64,000 nucleotides of DNA. Origin: Acidimicrobiia bacterium (GTDB lineage: Bacteria > Actinomycetota > Acidimicrobiia > Acidimicrobiales > Bin134). Position numbers and translations under genes: made by a program. The notes under the pieces were generated by a model. The model worked only from the letters and a program-made list of their open reading frames with translations. It ran no database searches and was not told the origin of the DNA. The stretch covers positions 1 to 64,000 of the forward strand of contig JAJECA010000003.1 of assembly GCA_022822265.1 (NCBI GenBank). Reading direction: 5' to 3'. Each line of letters opens with the position of its first letter. The first letter of the stretch is position 1. Shown here piece by piece: positions 1-7,370 of the stretch.

Positions 1-9
1 GACTGGTGT

Positions 10-840
10 TCAGACGTCTGATCTACCGGACTGGCCGGCGGCGATGGCGGTGTAGCTGCCCTCGGGCGCATCGGTTCGGCCGCTTTCGCTGTTGCCCCAG
101 CAGTCGATGGCGCCCGCGGTGTCGATGGCGCACGACTGCTAGTCGCTGGCGGCGATGGCGGTATAGCGGCCCGCCGGAGCATCGGTTTGGCCGCTGTCGT
201 AGTTGCCCCAGCAGTCGATGGCGCCCGCGGTGTCGATGGCGCACGAATGGGACTGGCCGGCGGCGATGGCGGTGTAGCTGCCCTCGGGCGCATCAGCCTG
301 GCCGTAGCGGTTATAGCCCCAACACTTGATGGCGCCCGCGGTGTCGATGGCGCACGAGTGGTCGGAGCCGGCGGCGATGGCGGTGTAGCTGCCCGCCGGC
401 GTATCGGCTTCGCCGTCGTCGTTGTAGCCCCAGCAGTCGATGGCGCCCGCGGTGTCGATGGCGCACGAATGGGAGTAGCCGGCTGCGATGGCGGTGTAGC
501 GGCCCTCGGGCGCATCAGCTTCGCCAAGGCCTTCGCCGCCCCAGCAGTCGATGGTCTGGTCGGCGGCGATGGCGCACGAGTGCCAGCCGCCGGCGGCGAT
601 GGCGGTGTAGCCGCCCCCCTCGGGCGCATCGGTTCGGCCGAAGTCGTTGCCGCCCCAGCAGTCGATGGCGCCCGCGGTGTCGATGGCGCACGAATGCGAC
701 CAGCCGGCGGCGATGGCGGTGTAGCCGCCCTCGGGCGCATCGGTTCGGCCGTTCCCGTTGTAGCCCCAGCAGTCGATGGTCTGGTCGGCGGCGATGGCGC
801 ACGAGTGCGCGCCGGCGGCGGCGATGGCGCCCTTGTGCGC
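10..840 (-). repeat. Tandem 111-bp coding repeats (7 units) of the RCC1-like protein
   Basis: On the plus strand the motif gtcgatggcgcacga recurs every 111 bp (near 121, 232 and 343, and onward), matching a 37-residue protein unit. Some units carry GCGATGGCGCACGAG (the AADQT variant) instead of the DTAG variant. The repeat runs through the amber codon at 139-141 to the TGA at 10-12, showing that the reading frame once covered all seven units. Near-identical units make this stretch prone to copy-number change and assembly collapse. Confidence 0.8.
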
Positions 841-1002
841 GTGCGGTACCTGTTGGATGACTGTCTGGCACAGCTCCCCGAAGGGGGACTGCACACATTG
901 CTGATGGGCGGTGGAAACGTCGTGGGCAGCCGTGGAGCTGCTGGACACCGCGAGCACCCCAGCCGCCAGCCCCAAAACTAAGAAAAACGCTCTAAATCGC
1001 AT
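139..1002 (-). CDS. Secreted RCC1-like repeat protein, cut short by an in-frame amber codon
   Basis: The N-terminus MRFRAFFLVLGLAAGVLAVS reads as a Sec signal peptide, so I start at this Met rather than at an in-frame Met 16 codons upstream. After a short Cys-containing linker the protein is made of about 37-residue units of the form YTAIAAG..HSCAIDTAGAIDCWG..N..G.TDAPEG, the pattern of RCC1/BNR-type beta-propeller blades with paired Cys. Six units are read before a TAG at 139-141. The same frame then continues with another unit (QSCAIDTAGAIDCWG) and ends at a TGA at 10-12, so the true protein was probably 43 residues longer. The role is unknown; an exported binding propeller is likely. The stop may be a nonsense mutation or a base error. 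Confidence 0.7.
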   Translation of the reverse strand: MRFRAFFLVLGLAAGVLAVSSSSTAAHDVSTAHQQCVQSPFGELCQTVIQQVPHAHKGAIAAAGAHSCAIAADQTIDCWGYNGNGRTDAPEGGYTAIAAGWSHSCAIDTAGAIDCWGGNDFGRTDAPEGGGYTAIAAGGWHSCAIAADQTIDCWGGEGLGEADAPEGRYTAIAAGYSHSCAIDTAGAIDCWGYNDDGEADTPAGSYTAIAAGSDHSCAIDTAGAIKCWGYNRYGQADAPEGSYTAIAAGQSHSCAIDTAGAIDCWGNYDSGQTDAPAGRYTAIAASD

Positions 1003-1283
1003 TCTGGAGCGTACCCCCCGGCGCCACGACAACCACCGCCAAACGCGCACAGCCCACTACAGCCCCGCTGACCGCCCCGCGAATCTCGCCCTAACCCGCC
1101 TAGCCAAAGCCACGCAAGTATCGGAAAGAGGCCGAGCGCCGCCCACACCAGCATGGCTATATGACGAGACTCCGTGTTGAACAGGCCCGAAAACAAAGGC
1201 TCGAACACGAACCAGCCGAAAAGCAAAGAGGCGACCTGAGCGAGCGGGATATAGATGAAGATGATGCGGCTTAGTCTGGCCAC
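978..1283 (-). CDS. Small two-helix membrane protein, unknown
   Basis: The reading frame encodes two clear hydrophobic segments, IIFIYIPLAQVASLLFGWFVF and IAMLVWAALGLFPILAWLWL, separated by about 15 residues. I placed the start at a GTG (VARLSRIIF) because the upstream part of the frame is polar, Arg-rich and opens only with TTG. The C-terminal 35 residues are Gly/Arg-rich and overlap the signal-peptide start of the RCC1-like gene, so the real end may differ through a frameshift. It lies divergently next to another small membrane protein gene at 1383. No family recognised. Confidence 0.4.
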   Translation of the reverse strand: MARLSRIIFIYIPLAQVASLLFGWFVFEPLFSGLFNTESRHIAMLVWAALGLFPILAWLWLGGLGRDSRGGQRGCSGLCAFGGGCRGAGGYAPECDLERFS

Positions 1284-1382
1284 AGGGGGCTGTGATCGCT
1301 CACGCCCCCACCGGACGCCAGGGGTCGAAATTGGGGCGCTGTGCTGGGAAGGCCGCAATCACAGCGCGCCTAAGCTGGGGGC

Positions 1383-1850
1383 ATGAGTCAAAGCAACCCC
1401 CCGCCGCAGCGGCCCGACGGTACTGCTTTGGGGCCAGCTCGGGAATGGCTGGAGAGGCAGCGGCGGCGCGCTGAGGCCGCAGCGCCCCGGCCCGAAAGCG
1501 GCGAGCCGGAAGGGGCCGCGGACCCCGCAGGGCGGGAGGCCATGACCCCGGTGGTTCTCTACCTGCGGCGCTCCCGCCTTTTCCGGTCGTTTTTGGCCGC
1601 GAACATCGCCGTAGCCCCGGTGTTCGCCGTGTGGCCCGACCGGCCGGGCACCGCGTTTTTGGTTGGTGTGGCCGTGTTCGCCGCGGCCTATGTGGGATTT
1701 GAGAAGTGGTGCCAGCACAAGGGTTGGGGGGAGCTGTCGGATTATCCCGAAGCCCGCCAGAAAAAGCACCTGCGCTGGCTGTTGAACCTCTCCGTTCACG
1801 GCCTCATCGACGTTTTGCTGGTAGGGGCGCTCGTCCCCGAGCTGGGCTGA
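1383..1850 (+). CDS. Small integral membrane protein, unknown
   Basis: The 155-residue protein has a Pro/Arg/Ala-rich cytoplasmic-looking N-terminus of about 55 residues (WLERQRRRAEAAAPRP region). Hydrophobic segments follow around FLAANIAVAPVFAVWP and AFLVGVAVFAAAYVGF, then a basic loop (PEARQKKHLRW) and a last hydrophobic helix LLNLSVHGLIDVLLVGAL. The ATG start follows a purine-rich stretch (aagctgggggc). It is divergent from the small membrane protein on the opposite strand. No known family is recognised; codon use fits the neighbourhood, so I regard it as a real gene. Confidence 0.55.
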   Translation: MSQSNPPPQRPDGTALGPAREWLERQRRRAEAAAPRPESGEPEGAADPAGREAMTPVVLYLRRSRLFRSFLAANIAVAPVFAVWPDRPGTAFLVGVAVFAAAYVGFEKWCQHKGWGELSDYPEARQKKHLRWLLNLSVHGLIDVLLVGALVPELG

Positions 1851-2004
1851 GCTGGGAGGCCGCCACAGCGCCACCAGCGCCGGGGGATCGAGCCCAGGGC
1901 CTCGGGGAGGCCCCCGCCCCACGCTACCGGGGATCGGGCTGGCCACGACGCCCAACGGGACAGCTCAGAGGTTGAGCGCCACAAGCTCCGGGGATTGACA
2001 GTTT

Positions 2005-2601
2005 TCAGAGTCCGCAGGCGGCTAAAACCCGCTCTACTTCTCTGTCTGCGCCGATAGTGTCGAAAACGATTGTTCCGACTAGGGAGCCGTCGTGGTTCCA
2101 TGCTGTGAAAACGAGTTCTTGCGATGCGGCCAGCGATGCGGCGAACGCTGCGGGGTCGGGCGAGATAGCGTATTCGTTGAAGTCGGACTCACCCCATGCT
2201 TCGTCTGTTGGCGAGCCGTCAAGTTCGTAGTGGACGGGGATTCTGCCGCCTAGCGCTGGTTGGCCGCTCACGCTGTTGCTGACGAAGTCAACGTAAGCGT
2301 TGAGTGAGTCGCCATCGCAAACGATTTCGAGCGATGGGGAGAAGTCATCGCTGAGATATTCCGAAGTGTGGCTTTCTGAGACTAGGTAGCTGTGGAGAAT
2401 ACGCCCCGGATCGGGTTCGTCGCGTCGGAACCAGGACGTGTTTTCCACTTGGCACAGGAGGGTTTGGCCCTCAAATGTAAGGCGCGGCGTGCAGGCCGGT
2501 TCGACAGCCGGAACCCCCTCGGCGGGGCCATCGTTCCCGCAGGCCGAGCCCGCCAGCGCCAAGACAACCACAGCCAAGCCCATAAAGGCCGCTGCACGCA
2601 T
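2005..2601 (-). CDS. Secreted protein with TagO/VasI-like C-terminal domain
   Basis: The 198-residue protein starts with a signal peptide (MGLAVVVLALAGSACGND); the Cys could be a lipoprotein site, although the lipobox is imperfect. The mature part has the pattern CQVENTSWFRR, SLEIVCDGDSLNAYVDF, IPVHYELDGS...AWGESDFNEYAIS, a SLAASQELVFTAWN helix-strand and IGADREVERVLAACGL. This order (R/V-C-x-N-x-T/V strand, W..S, L..S..L, F...G....V...C) resembles the fold of TagO/VasI proteins. That is a remote resemblance, not an assignment to type VI secretion, because no T6SS gene is nearby. A close paralogue of the domain lies about 900 bp away at 3486-4127. Confidence 0.65.
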   Translation of the reverse strand: MRAAAFMGLAVVVLALAGSACGNDGPAEGVPAVEPACTPRLTFEGQTLLCQVENTSWFRRDEPDPGRILHSYLVSESHTSEYLSDDFSPSLEIVCDGDSLNAYVDFVSNSVSGQPALGGRIPVHYELDGSPTDEAWGESDFNEYAISPDPAAFAASLAASQELVFTAWNHDGSLVGTIVFDTIGADREVERVLAACGL

Positions 2602-2652
2602 ACCGGAGACTACCCCGCCAGGGTCGCCACTGCCCCGCTGAGCGTTGGCGGC

Positions 2653-3145
2653 CTAATGCCCGGTGGGGCCGCAGGCCGAGCTGTGGGCGGCGGTGGTTGT
2701 GTCGATGGCCTCCAGGGCTCGGGCCAGCTCGGCTGCGGCGTTTTGTCCGTGTTGGGCGGCGTGGCCGGTTACCAGCGTTTCGGCTGCGGCTGGCTCCCTG
2801 GTGGCTCCCGGCGGTCCAGGTCGGCCATCGCCGATTGATCCACTGGCTAGCAGCGTCTTCCCACACAGCGACCGCATAGCGGACCAGCCCCCCCGCCACC
2901 ACAGCCGCGGCGACACCGGCAACCAAGCTGGCGGGAAAAGCCAGCCCCACCGACTCAAACCGATCTACGAACCAGCGCATGGAAGCGGAGATAACGAGAA
3001 GCAACGCCAAAAAAGCGATCCGGTGGCCCCACCAGCGCTCCCAAGCCCGAGCGCCTGGGCTTGAGATTTCAGGGCCGCTCTCTCCTAGCACCAAGTCTGC
3101 CAACTTGGCTGCGCGGTCCACAACGCTTCGGGCCATGCCCCTCAC
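2653..3145 (-). CDS. Membrane protein, probably frameshifted, unknown
   Basis: From an ATG at 3145 the frame reads MRGMARSVVDRAAKLADLVL, then a hydrophobic helix IAFLALLLVISASMRWFV and a second, LVAGVAAAVVAGGLVRYAVAVW. After about residue 100 this frame turns Arg-rich, while the neighbouring frame reads a plausible tail (VTGHAAQHGQNAAAELARAL and onwards to a TGA at 2653). The most economical reading is one protein of about 163 residues with a single frameshift near 2845. Whether the shift is real decay or a base error cannot be told here. No family recognised. Confidence 0.4.
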
Positions 3146-3206
3146 TGTAGGGCAGCGGCCGGGCCGGTGCCGCTGGCTGGCCTAGGGGTCGGGGCGGCCG
3201 AAAAAG

Positions 3207-3392
3207 TCAATGTCCTGGCGGTCGCTTGCGAGAGCGGAGAAGCGACGGCTCAACCATTTCCCGGCATAGAAAGCCAAGCAGCCGCCGCCAAAATAGACGC
3301 AGACCAGGATTGGGATGGGGCAGCCAATCGCGGAGATGCTCAAGCATCACCACCATAAAGGGCATGGGCGCGAATACGTACCAGGGAACCAT
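3207..3392 (-). CDS. Possible small membrane-associated protein
   Basis: A 61-residue reading frame (MVPWYVFAPMPFMVVMLEHL, then basic residues ending RSRKRPPGH) lies in the otherwise empty gap between two secreted-protein genes. It has one hydrophobic segment followed by a basic tail, which is plausible for a tiny membrane peptide. No homologue recognised and no strong ribosome binding site. It could equally be the remnant of a larger gene. Confidence 0.22.
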   Translation of the reverse strand: MVPWYVFAPMPFMVVMLEHLRDWLPHPNPGLRLFWRRLLGFLCREMVEPSLLRSRKRPPGH

Positions 3393-3485
3393 TTTGCGGT
3401 TCTTCCAGAAGCTCGACGCAGCCCCATTATCGCCCAGCGCGGCGAGGGGGGACCGCCCCGCCGATGCTTCTAGGCTCAGCTCCCC

Positions 3486-4300
3486 TTATCTGATTCCGCA
3501 GGCGGTTAGAACCCGGTTTACCTCTGTGTCAGCGCCGGTTGTGTCGAAAACGATTGTTCCGACTAGCGAGCCGTCCGGGTTCCATGCTTCGAAAGCGAGT
3601 TCTTGCGATGCTGCTAGCGATTTTGCGAACGCTTCGGGGTCGGGGGAGAACGCGAATTCGTCGAAGTCGGATTCCTCCCATGCCTCTTCTGTTGCCGAGC
3701 CGTCGAATTCGTAGCGCACGGGGATTTGGCCTAGCACTGGTTCGCCGCTCACGTTCAGGCAGTAGAAGTCAATGAAGACGCTGAGCATACCGTTGTCGCA
3801 AACAATGTCCAGCGTCGGGGAGTCGGTTGGGTCGGGGTATTCCAGAGTGTGGCTTTCGGGTTCGAGATAGCCCCACGAGACGTTCGCCTCCTCGGGGCCA
3901 TCGAACCGGAACCAAGTCGTGTTCTCCACTTGGCACAGGACCACGAGGCCCCCAACATCGACATCGACGGTCGTGTAGACCGGCGAACAGCCCGAGGCGT
4001 GGGCTGTGCCGCAAACGCCTGCCGAGGGGATGCCCGCGTAATCGGTGAAAAGGCGGTCGGCCACGCAGCGGAAAATGTCGCCGCGCGAGCATGTCGCGTA
4101 TGGGTGGTCCGCGACCGTTGGGGGCATTCCTCCATTGAGGGGTGGTCCCTTGTCAGGGCGTGGGCCACCTCGTGAAGCAGCGTTGCGGTGAAAGGGTCTG
4201 AGCGGTCGATGTGGTGGTTATGCCAGTCGTAGCAACCCAAAAAGATGCTGCTGGTGGTCCACGGGTTTCGCGTAGGTTTGTTGTTGGATTCTGCTGTAAT
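3486..4300 (-). pseudogene. Broken secreted HExxH metallopeptidase-like / TagO-like fusion
   Basis: The 3' part (3486-4127) encodes a TagO/VasI-like domain closely related to the protein at 2005-2601 (CQVENTTWFRF, TLDIVCDNGMLSVFIDFYC, VRYEFDGSATEEAW, FDTTGADTEVNRVLTACG). Just upstream, in a frame shifted by one, is a clear HExxH segment, GCYDWHNHHIDRSDPFTATLLHEVAHALTR given here in two overlapping pieces: GCYDWHNHHIDRSDP and LLHEVAHALTRDHP. The following VADHPYATCSRGDIFRCVADRLFTDYAGIP matches the downstream half of actinobacterial HExxH proteins (key parts: DIFRCVADRLF, DYAGIP). So one gene was split by a frameshift near 4130, and its 5' end is cut at about 4300 where IS3 sequence begins. Confidence 0.6.
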
Positions 4301-5045
4301 GGACCTGGGGAGGTTCTATGGCACCGAGGGGTTATCCGGCGGAGTTCCGGCAGCGTGTGGTCGATCTGGTCGAGGCGGGGCGCCTGTCGCGCAGGTCGCT
4401 GCGGAGCTGGGGATCAGCGATCAGTCGATCTACACGTGGCGCCGGCAGGCGCGCATCGCCGCCGGGGTGGAGGCGGGGTTGACAACTGCTGAGAAGGCCG
4501 AGCTGGGCGGCGCTGCGCAAGCGAGTGCGAGAGCTCGAGTGCGAGTTGGCGATCCACCGGCGGGCGATGGAGTTGCTGAAGTCCGATGGCGACTCAAAAA
4601 AAGTTCGCGGCCATCCGAGTGATGGCCGCGGAGGGATTCCCGATTGAGAGGGCGTGCTCGGTGCTGGGGGTGTCGGTGTCTGGATACTACAGCTGGCTGA
4701 GGCGCCCGCCGTCGGCGCGTTCGGTCAGACATGCGTGGTTGAGCGAGGTGGTGGGGCAGATCTGTGCCGGCTCCCGGCAGACCTACGGGGCCAAGCGAGT
4801 TCACGCTGAGTTGACCCTCGGCCGGGGGATCGCCGTGTGCCGCCAGACGGTCGAGACGCCGATGCGCCGTGCCGGGCTGCGGGGCGTGTCAGGCCGCCCG
4901 AAATACCGCAAGATCGCCCATGCAGCAACGGCGTCGGATCTTGCCGACCGCGACTTCGCCCGTTCTGATCCGGATCGGCTGTGGGTGACCGACATCACCG
5001 AGCACCCCACCCGGGAGGGCAAGGTCTACTGCGCCGTCGTGACCG
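4301..5045 (+). mobile_element. IS3-family insertion sequence remnant, right end missing
   Basis: The segment carries a typical IS3 OrfA-OrfB arrangement, including the heptameric A tract (A7 then G at 4596-4603) where IS3 elements make the OrfAB fusion by -1 frameshifting. OrfA contains at least two extra frame disruptions. OrfB loses homology after KVYCAVV, before the second catalytic Asp and the Glu. I see no inverted copy of the left-end sequence tgtaatggacctggggaggt on the right side, so the element is truncated and immobile. Its left edge interrupts the HExxH metallopeptidase-like gene. Confidence 0.7.
4318..4622 (+). pseudogene. IS3 OrfA (transposase helix-turn-helix subunit), frameshifted
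   Basis: From the ATG at 4318 the frame gives MAPRGYPAEFRQRVVDLVEA, the usual start of an IS3 OrfA. It then needs a frame change near 4380 to continue as VAQVAAELGISDQSIYTWRR (the HTH) and AGLTTAEKAEL. A second change near 4503 (an extra G) is needed to reach LRKRVRELECELAIHRRAME, the leucine-zipper part. Two independent disruptions show that the gene is dead. It leads into the A7G slippery site for OrfB. Confidence 0.6.
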
Positions 5046-5104
5046 ACCGGCTCGTTCTCCGGAGCTGGGGCTGGTGGCCCGGCCTCAGGTGTGAAGGATG
5101 GTAG
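4586..5104 (+). CDS. IS3 OrfB (DDE transposase), C-terminally truncated
   Basis: The protein reads MATQKKFAAIRVMAAEGFPI, then ACSVLGVSVSGYYSWLRRPP, QTYGAKRVHAEL and LWVTDITEHPT with the first catalytic Asp of the rve integrase core. IS3 OrfB is normally about 280-300 residues. Here homology stops after VYCAVV, and the last about 17 residues (TDRLVLRSWGWWPGLRCEGW) are unrelated. The second Asp and the Glu are absent, so no activity is expected. Confidence 0.65.
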   Translation: MATQKKFAAIRVMAAEGFPIERACSVLGVSVSGYYSWLRRPPSARSVRHAWLSEVVGQICAGSRQTYGAKRVHAELTLGRGIAVCRQTVETPMRRAGLRGVSGRPKYRKIAHAATASDLADRDFARSDPDRLWVTDITEHPTREGKVYCAVVTDRLVLRSWGWWPGLRCEGW

Positions 5105-5108
5105 GGGA

Positions 5109-5339
5109 ATGAGCGATCACGACGCCTTCGGGTCGCCGATGCTCGGCATCGTCATTCAGGCCGTTGTTGCCCTTGCGTTGGTGTAAGGAACCACTTGGCT
5201 GTATTCCATATCGGAGCGGTTGGCCTGGATCGTTTGGGCAATCATGAGGCTGCCGGCGGCTGCGGCGACTCTCCGTTTCGACAAAGCTCGCCATGGCGTT
5301 GACACCCGTTCGACCGAATGGGCACGGCACCGGCAATGA
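5109..5339 (+). pseudogene. Tiny membrane protein interrupted by TAA
   Basis: An ATG with a purine-rich ribosome binding site (aggggaa) opens MSDHDAFGSPMLGIVIQAVV, then ALALV and an in-frame TAA at 5184-5186. The same frame goes on with GTTWLYSISERLAWIVWAIM and a basic tail to a TGA at 5337-5339. That TGA overlaps the ATG of the next small membrane ORF (ATGA), which suggests the readthrough frame is the ancestral one. Family not recognised. Confidence 0.35.
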
Positions 5340-5506
5340 GGGTTCCCCAGCCCAAGCCCTACAAGAACCTTTTGGGCATAACGGCAGTTGCGGCCGTATC
5401 GGCTTGGCCGCCATCCCCATTTACCCTGGCTGCAATTGCCATGTCGCTGTTGGTTGCCGCCTACTTGTACCGGCTGCAGGCAATGCCAAATCGTTGGGGG
5501 TGCTGA
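5336..5506 (+). CDS. Small membrane protein, 56 residues, unknown
   Basis: It starts at an ATG overlapping the previous stop (ATGA). It encodes MRVPQPKPYKNLLGITAVAA, then SPFTLAAIAMSLLVAAYLYR and ends QAMPNRWGC. It is strongly hydrophobic in the middle with a basic N-terminal stretch. The TGA overlaps a further ATG (TGATG), giving a row of three translationally coupled tiny membrane ORFs. Function unknown; part of an eroding locus next to the IS3 remnant. Confidence 0.35.
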   Translation: MRVPQPKPYKNLLGITAVAAVSAWPPSPFTLAAIAMSLLVAAYLYRLQAMPNRWGC

Positions 5507-5717
5507 TGGGCGGCCTCCCCGTCGAGACCCAAAAGGGCTCTGTCTGCGGTTGCCGCAAGAGTTGTCAGTCGTAGCGCTGATCGCCACAGCGGCTCTCGTT
5601 CAATACGTTTTCGACCTTCACTACCTGGCCAGCGTGTTCGCCGCCCTCAGCGCCTCAGCGACAGTTGAAGCGGCCTACCAATTCGCAGGCCGACCCCGCC
5701 GGGGCTCAGCGCCCTAG
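5506..5717 (+). pseudogene. Third small membrane ORF, frameshifted
   Basis: From the ATG overlapping the previous stop the frame gives MGGLPVETQKGS and soon stops. The neighbouring frame continues with LPQELSVVALIATAALVQYV, FDLHYLASVFAALSASATVE and AAYQFAGRPRRGSAP, ending TAG at 5715-5717. I infer one frameshift near 5545. The last 15 residues are shared with the end of the gene at 6946-7370 through a duplicated about 92-bp segment. Confidence 0.35.
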
Positions 5718-5758
5718 CCACTTCTCAGGAGCGGCCGCAGTGCCGGGTTATCTCATCG
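5667..5758. repeat. Dispersed repeat, copy 1 of 2
   Basis: This segment (gaagcggcctaccaattcgc ... gggttatctcat) recurs at 7320-7410 with only scattered differences. In both places it supplies the last about 15 codons and the TAG of a plus-strand gene, plus about 45 bp downstream. In copy 2 it also marks the exact point where a permease gene on the other strand is cut. It looks like a recombination or duplication module rather than a terminator. Confidence 0.75.
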
Positions 5759-5766
5759 GAGCTCGC

Positions 5767-6402
5767 TCACCAAGCGCAGTGGTATGGGAGCCGCGCCAGT
5801 GCCCACTCGGCACCCTCGATGATGAACTCGATGCTGACCGTTCCCCCGCCCTCGCCTGCCATGCTTAGCCGGAGCGGCGCGGAAGAGTGCGCCAATACAT
5901 CATCGAGGAAACCTCCGACATCCGAAGGGATCAGTATGGTGTCGTCGTCGCCGTAGCCGCGGCTCGCATACCACCTCTCGGTTCTCGACGCACCCCCGAT
6001 CCGATACGCCACCTCGGCGGTGCCGCCTGGTTCTATTCTGACCAAGGTATCCCACAACTGAAACTCGACCTGATAGGCGAATTCAGGTGCGGTCTCACAG
6101 GACACCTGCAAATTCGCCAGCGACTTTCCGGGGGGCGGCGCCGGCCTGTAAAAGCCATGTGCCGTGTACCAGTGCTGACCGCCCAGATCGCCAGAGTATT
6201 CCCAGTTGCGCGGCTCAAATGGCGACGGCTCAGAGCAACCGCCGTCCACCAATTCCAAATCGACGCCCAATAGGCAGCGGTAAACGTCCAGCAGGCGCTC
6301 CTGCTCAACGATGAGCCGGTCCCGATAGTCCGCCTCGTCGGCAGTCACCGCCTGCGAGAACAACACGAGAAGCGCGACAACCAGGGTTGCTATTCGACGC
6401 AC
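5767..6402 (-). CDS. Secreted protein, unknown (possibly TagO-like fold)
   Basis: A GTG start opens a clean signal peptide (RRIATLVVALLVLFSQAVTA followed by DEADY). The mature part has a heptad-like segment RDRLIVEQERLLDVYRCLLG. Later features are VSCETAPEFAYQVEFQLWDT, an ERWYASRGYGDDDTILIPSD stretch and a final SIEFIIEGAEWALARLPYHC. The late pattern (C-strand, W....., L.., F.i.G...a...l...C) resembles the TagO/VasI-like secreted proteins at 2005 and 3486, though more distantly. The gene is preceded by an 11-base G run on its own strand, 13 bp from the start. Confidence 0.5.
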   Translation of the reverse strand: MRRIATLVVALLVLFSQAVTADEADYRDRLIVEQERLLDVYRCLLGVDLELVDGGCSEPSPFEPRNWEYSGDLGGQHWYTAHGFYRPAPPPGKSLANLQVSCETAPEFAYQVEFQLWDTLVRIEPGGTAEVAYRIGGASRTERWYASRGYGDDDTILIPSDVGGFLDDVLAHSSAPLRLSMAGEGGGTVSIEFIIEGAEWALARLPYHCAW

Positions 6403-6414
6403 ATCGCAAATTTA

Positions 6415-6425
6415 CCCCCCCCCCC
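6415..6425 (-). promoter_or_regulatory. Homopolymeric G tract next to the start codon
   Basis: Eleven consecutive C on the plus strand (G on the coding strand) end about 12 bp before the GTG at 6402. They occupy the place where a ribosome binding site should be. Tracts this long slip during replication, so length change could alter translation or transcription of the secreted protein gene. This is a candidate phase-variable switch only. Confidence 0.35.
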
Positions 6426-6637
6426 GCTATGTCAAATACAAGTGCATGCTGCTGCTGTGACGCATGTATTCTGCGAGGGACTGACGTGAGGTGCTCACAG
6501 CAGCGCTCAGAGTCGAATCTGGGCGGTCGCTGGGTTCAGCGCCCAAACCACAGGTCCCCCGACTCGATCCCCCTTAGCGCTGGCGACCGCCAGGGGATAA
6601 TGGCCCAATGTTGAATGTCTGACAGAACCGAAGGAAG

Positions 6638-6790
6638 TTGCCCTGGCACGAGCCCCTACTCGGCGTTGTCGCCGTGTACGTCGGAATCCAAATCATCGAC
6701 TGGGTGAGCGGTATGGGCCTATCGCTTTCGCTTGTGGCCTCGTTGGCTGGCGACGCTGGGCGCTCCGAGCCTCTCCCGCTCGCTCCCTGA
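6638..6790 (+). CDS. Possible small hydrophobic peptide
   Basis: In the roughly 540-bp gap before the next gene, a TTG-initiated frame of 50 codons reads LPWHEPLLGVVAVYVGIQII, then DWVSGMGLSLSLVASLAGDA and ends EPLPLAP. It is hydrophobic and codon use is compatible with the region. There is no good ribosome binding site, and it may be a remnant. Apart from the G/C tract, I see nothing else in 6403-6637. Confidence 0.2.
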   Translation: MPWHEPLLGVVAVYVGIQIIDWVSGMGLSLSLVASLAGDAGRSEPLPLAP

Positions 6791-6945
6791 GGCTCTCAGC
6801 ACGGCCGCAGCCTGCCCGACGTTGTGGGCGCTCTTTCAGCTGGCATTGCGGCTGTTTGGGCCGGTGGCAGCACCCGGCCTTGCCCCCTACCGATAGTAAT
6901 GACGAGGGGAAACCCCCGAACCAGCCGGCCCAAAGGAGGCCACCC

Positions 6946-7370
6946 ATTACCGGCTTCGCCGCCTTCGTTGCCGCTTTGGCCCTGGTTTGCTCGGGGGCCG
7001 CGGTGGGCGCCGCAGCGCCCGCCCAGCCCGCTGGCGACTACGTGGCGCAACGGCGCTTCGAGCACCACCGGTTCGGCGCTTTGCCCGTCGATGTGGCCAA
7101 GACCGCCGATGGCCAGACGGTTTTGGCCCGCGTGAGCTGGCGGTGGCTTGACGCCATCGGCTGCTACCTGGTCCTTGACGCCGACGCCACCCCCAAGCTG
7201 TGCGCCACCCACACCGCCGCAGAACCCGGCGCTGCCCGGCTATCTTCGAGGGCGTGGGCGACAACGTGGTGAGCGCGGATCTCGGCGCTGGGGTGTGGGA
7301 AGTGTCGGCCGCCTACGAAGATGCGGCCTACCAATTCGCAGCCCGATCCCGCCGGGGCTCGCCACCCTAG
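6946..7370 (+). pseudogene. Secreted protein gene with lost ATG and a frameshift
   Basis: A strong ribosome binding site (aaaggagg, 6932-6939) sits six bases before an ATT codon at 6946, where the frame reads ITGFAAFVAALALVCSGAAV and AAAPAQPAGDYV, a good signal peptide. The start is therefore either a rare ATT or a mutated ATG. The mature part (RRFEHHRFGALPVDVAKTAD, VSWRWLDAIGCYLVLDADAT, PKLCATHT) runs to about 7230. A frame change is then needed to reach IFEGVGDNVVSADLGAGVWE and AAYQFAARSRRGSPP. Unknown family. Start loss plus frameshift argue for a dead gene. Confidence 0.4.

Noticed and set aside
187-981. Long plus-strand frame of VAPAVDGARGVDGAR repeats
   Set aside because: It is the antisense of the RCC1-like 111-bp repeats; the minus strand gives the signal peptide and the Cys/Trp pattern of a real protein.
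2005-4127. Type VI secretion genes from TagO/VasI resemblance
   Set aside because: No other T6SS component is present; only a remote fold-level resemblance in secreted proteins.
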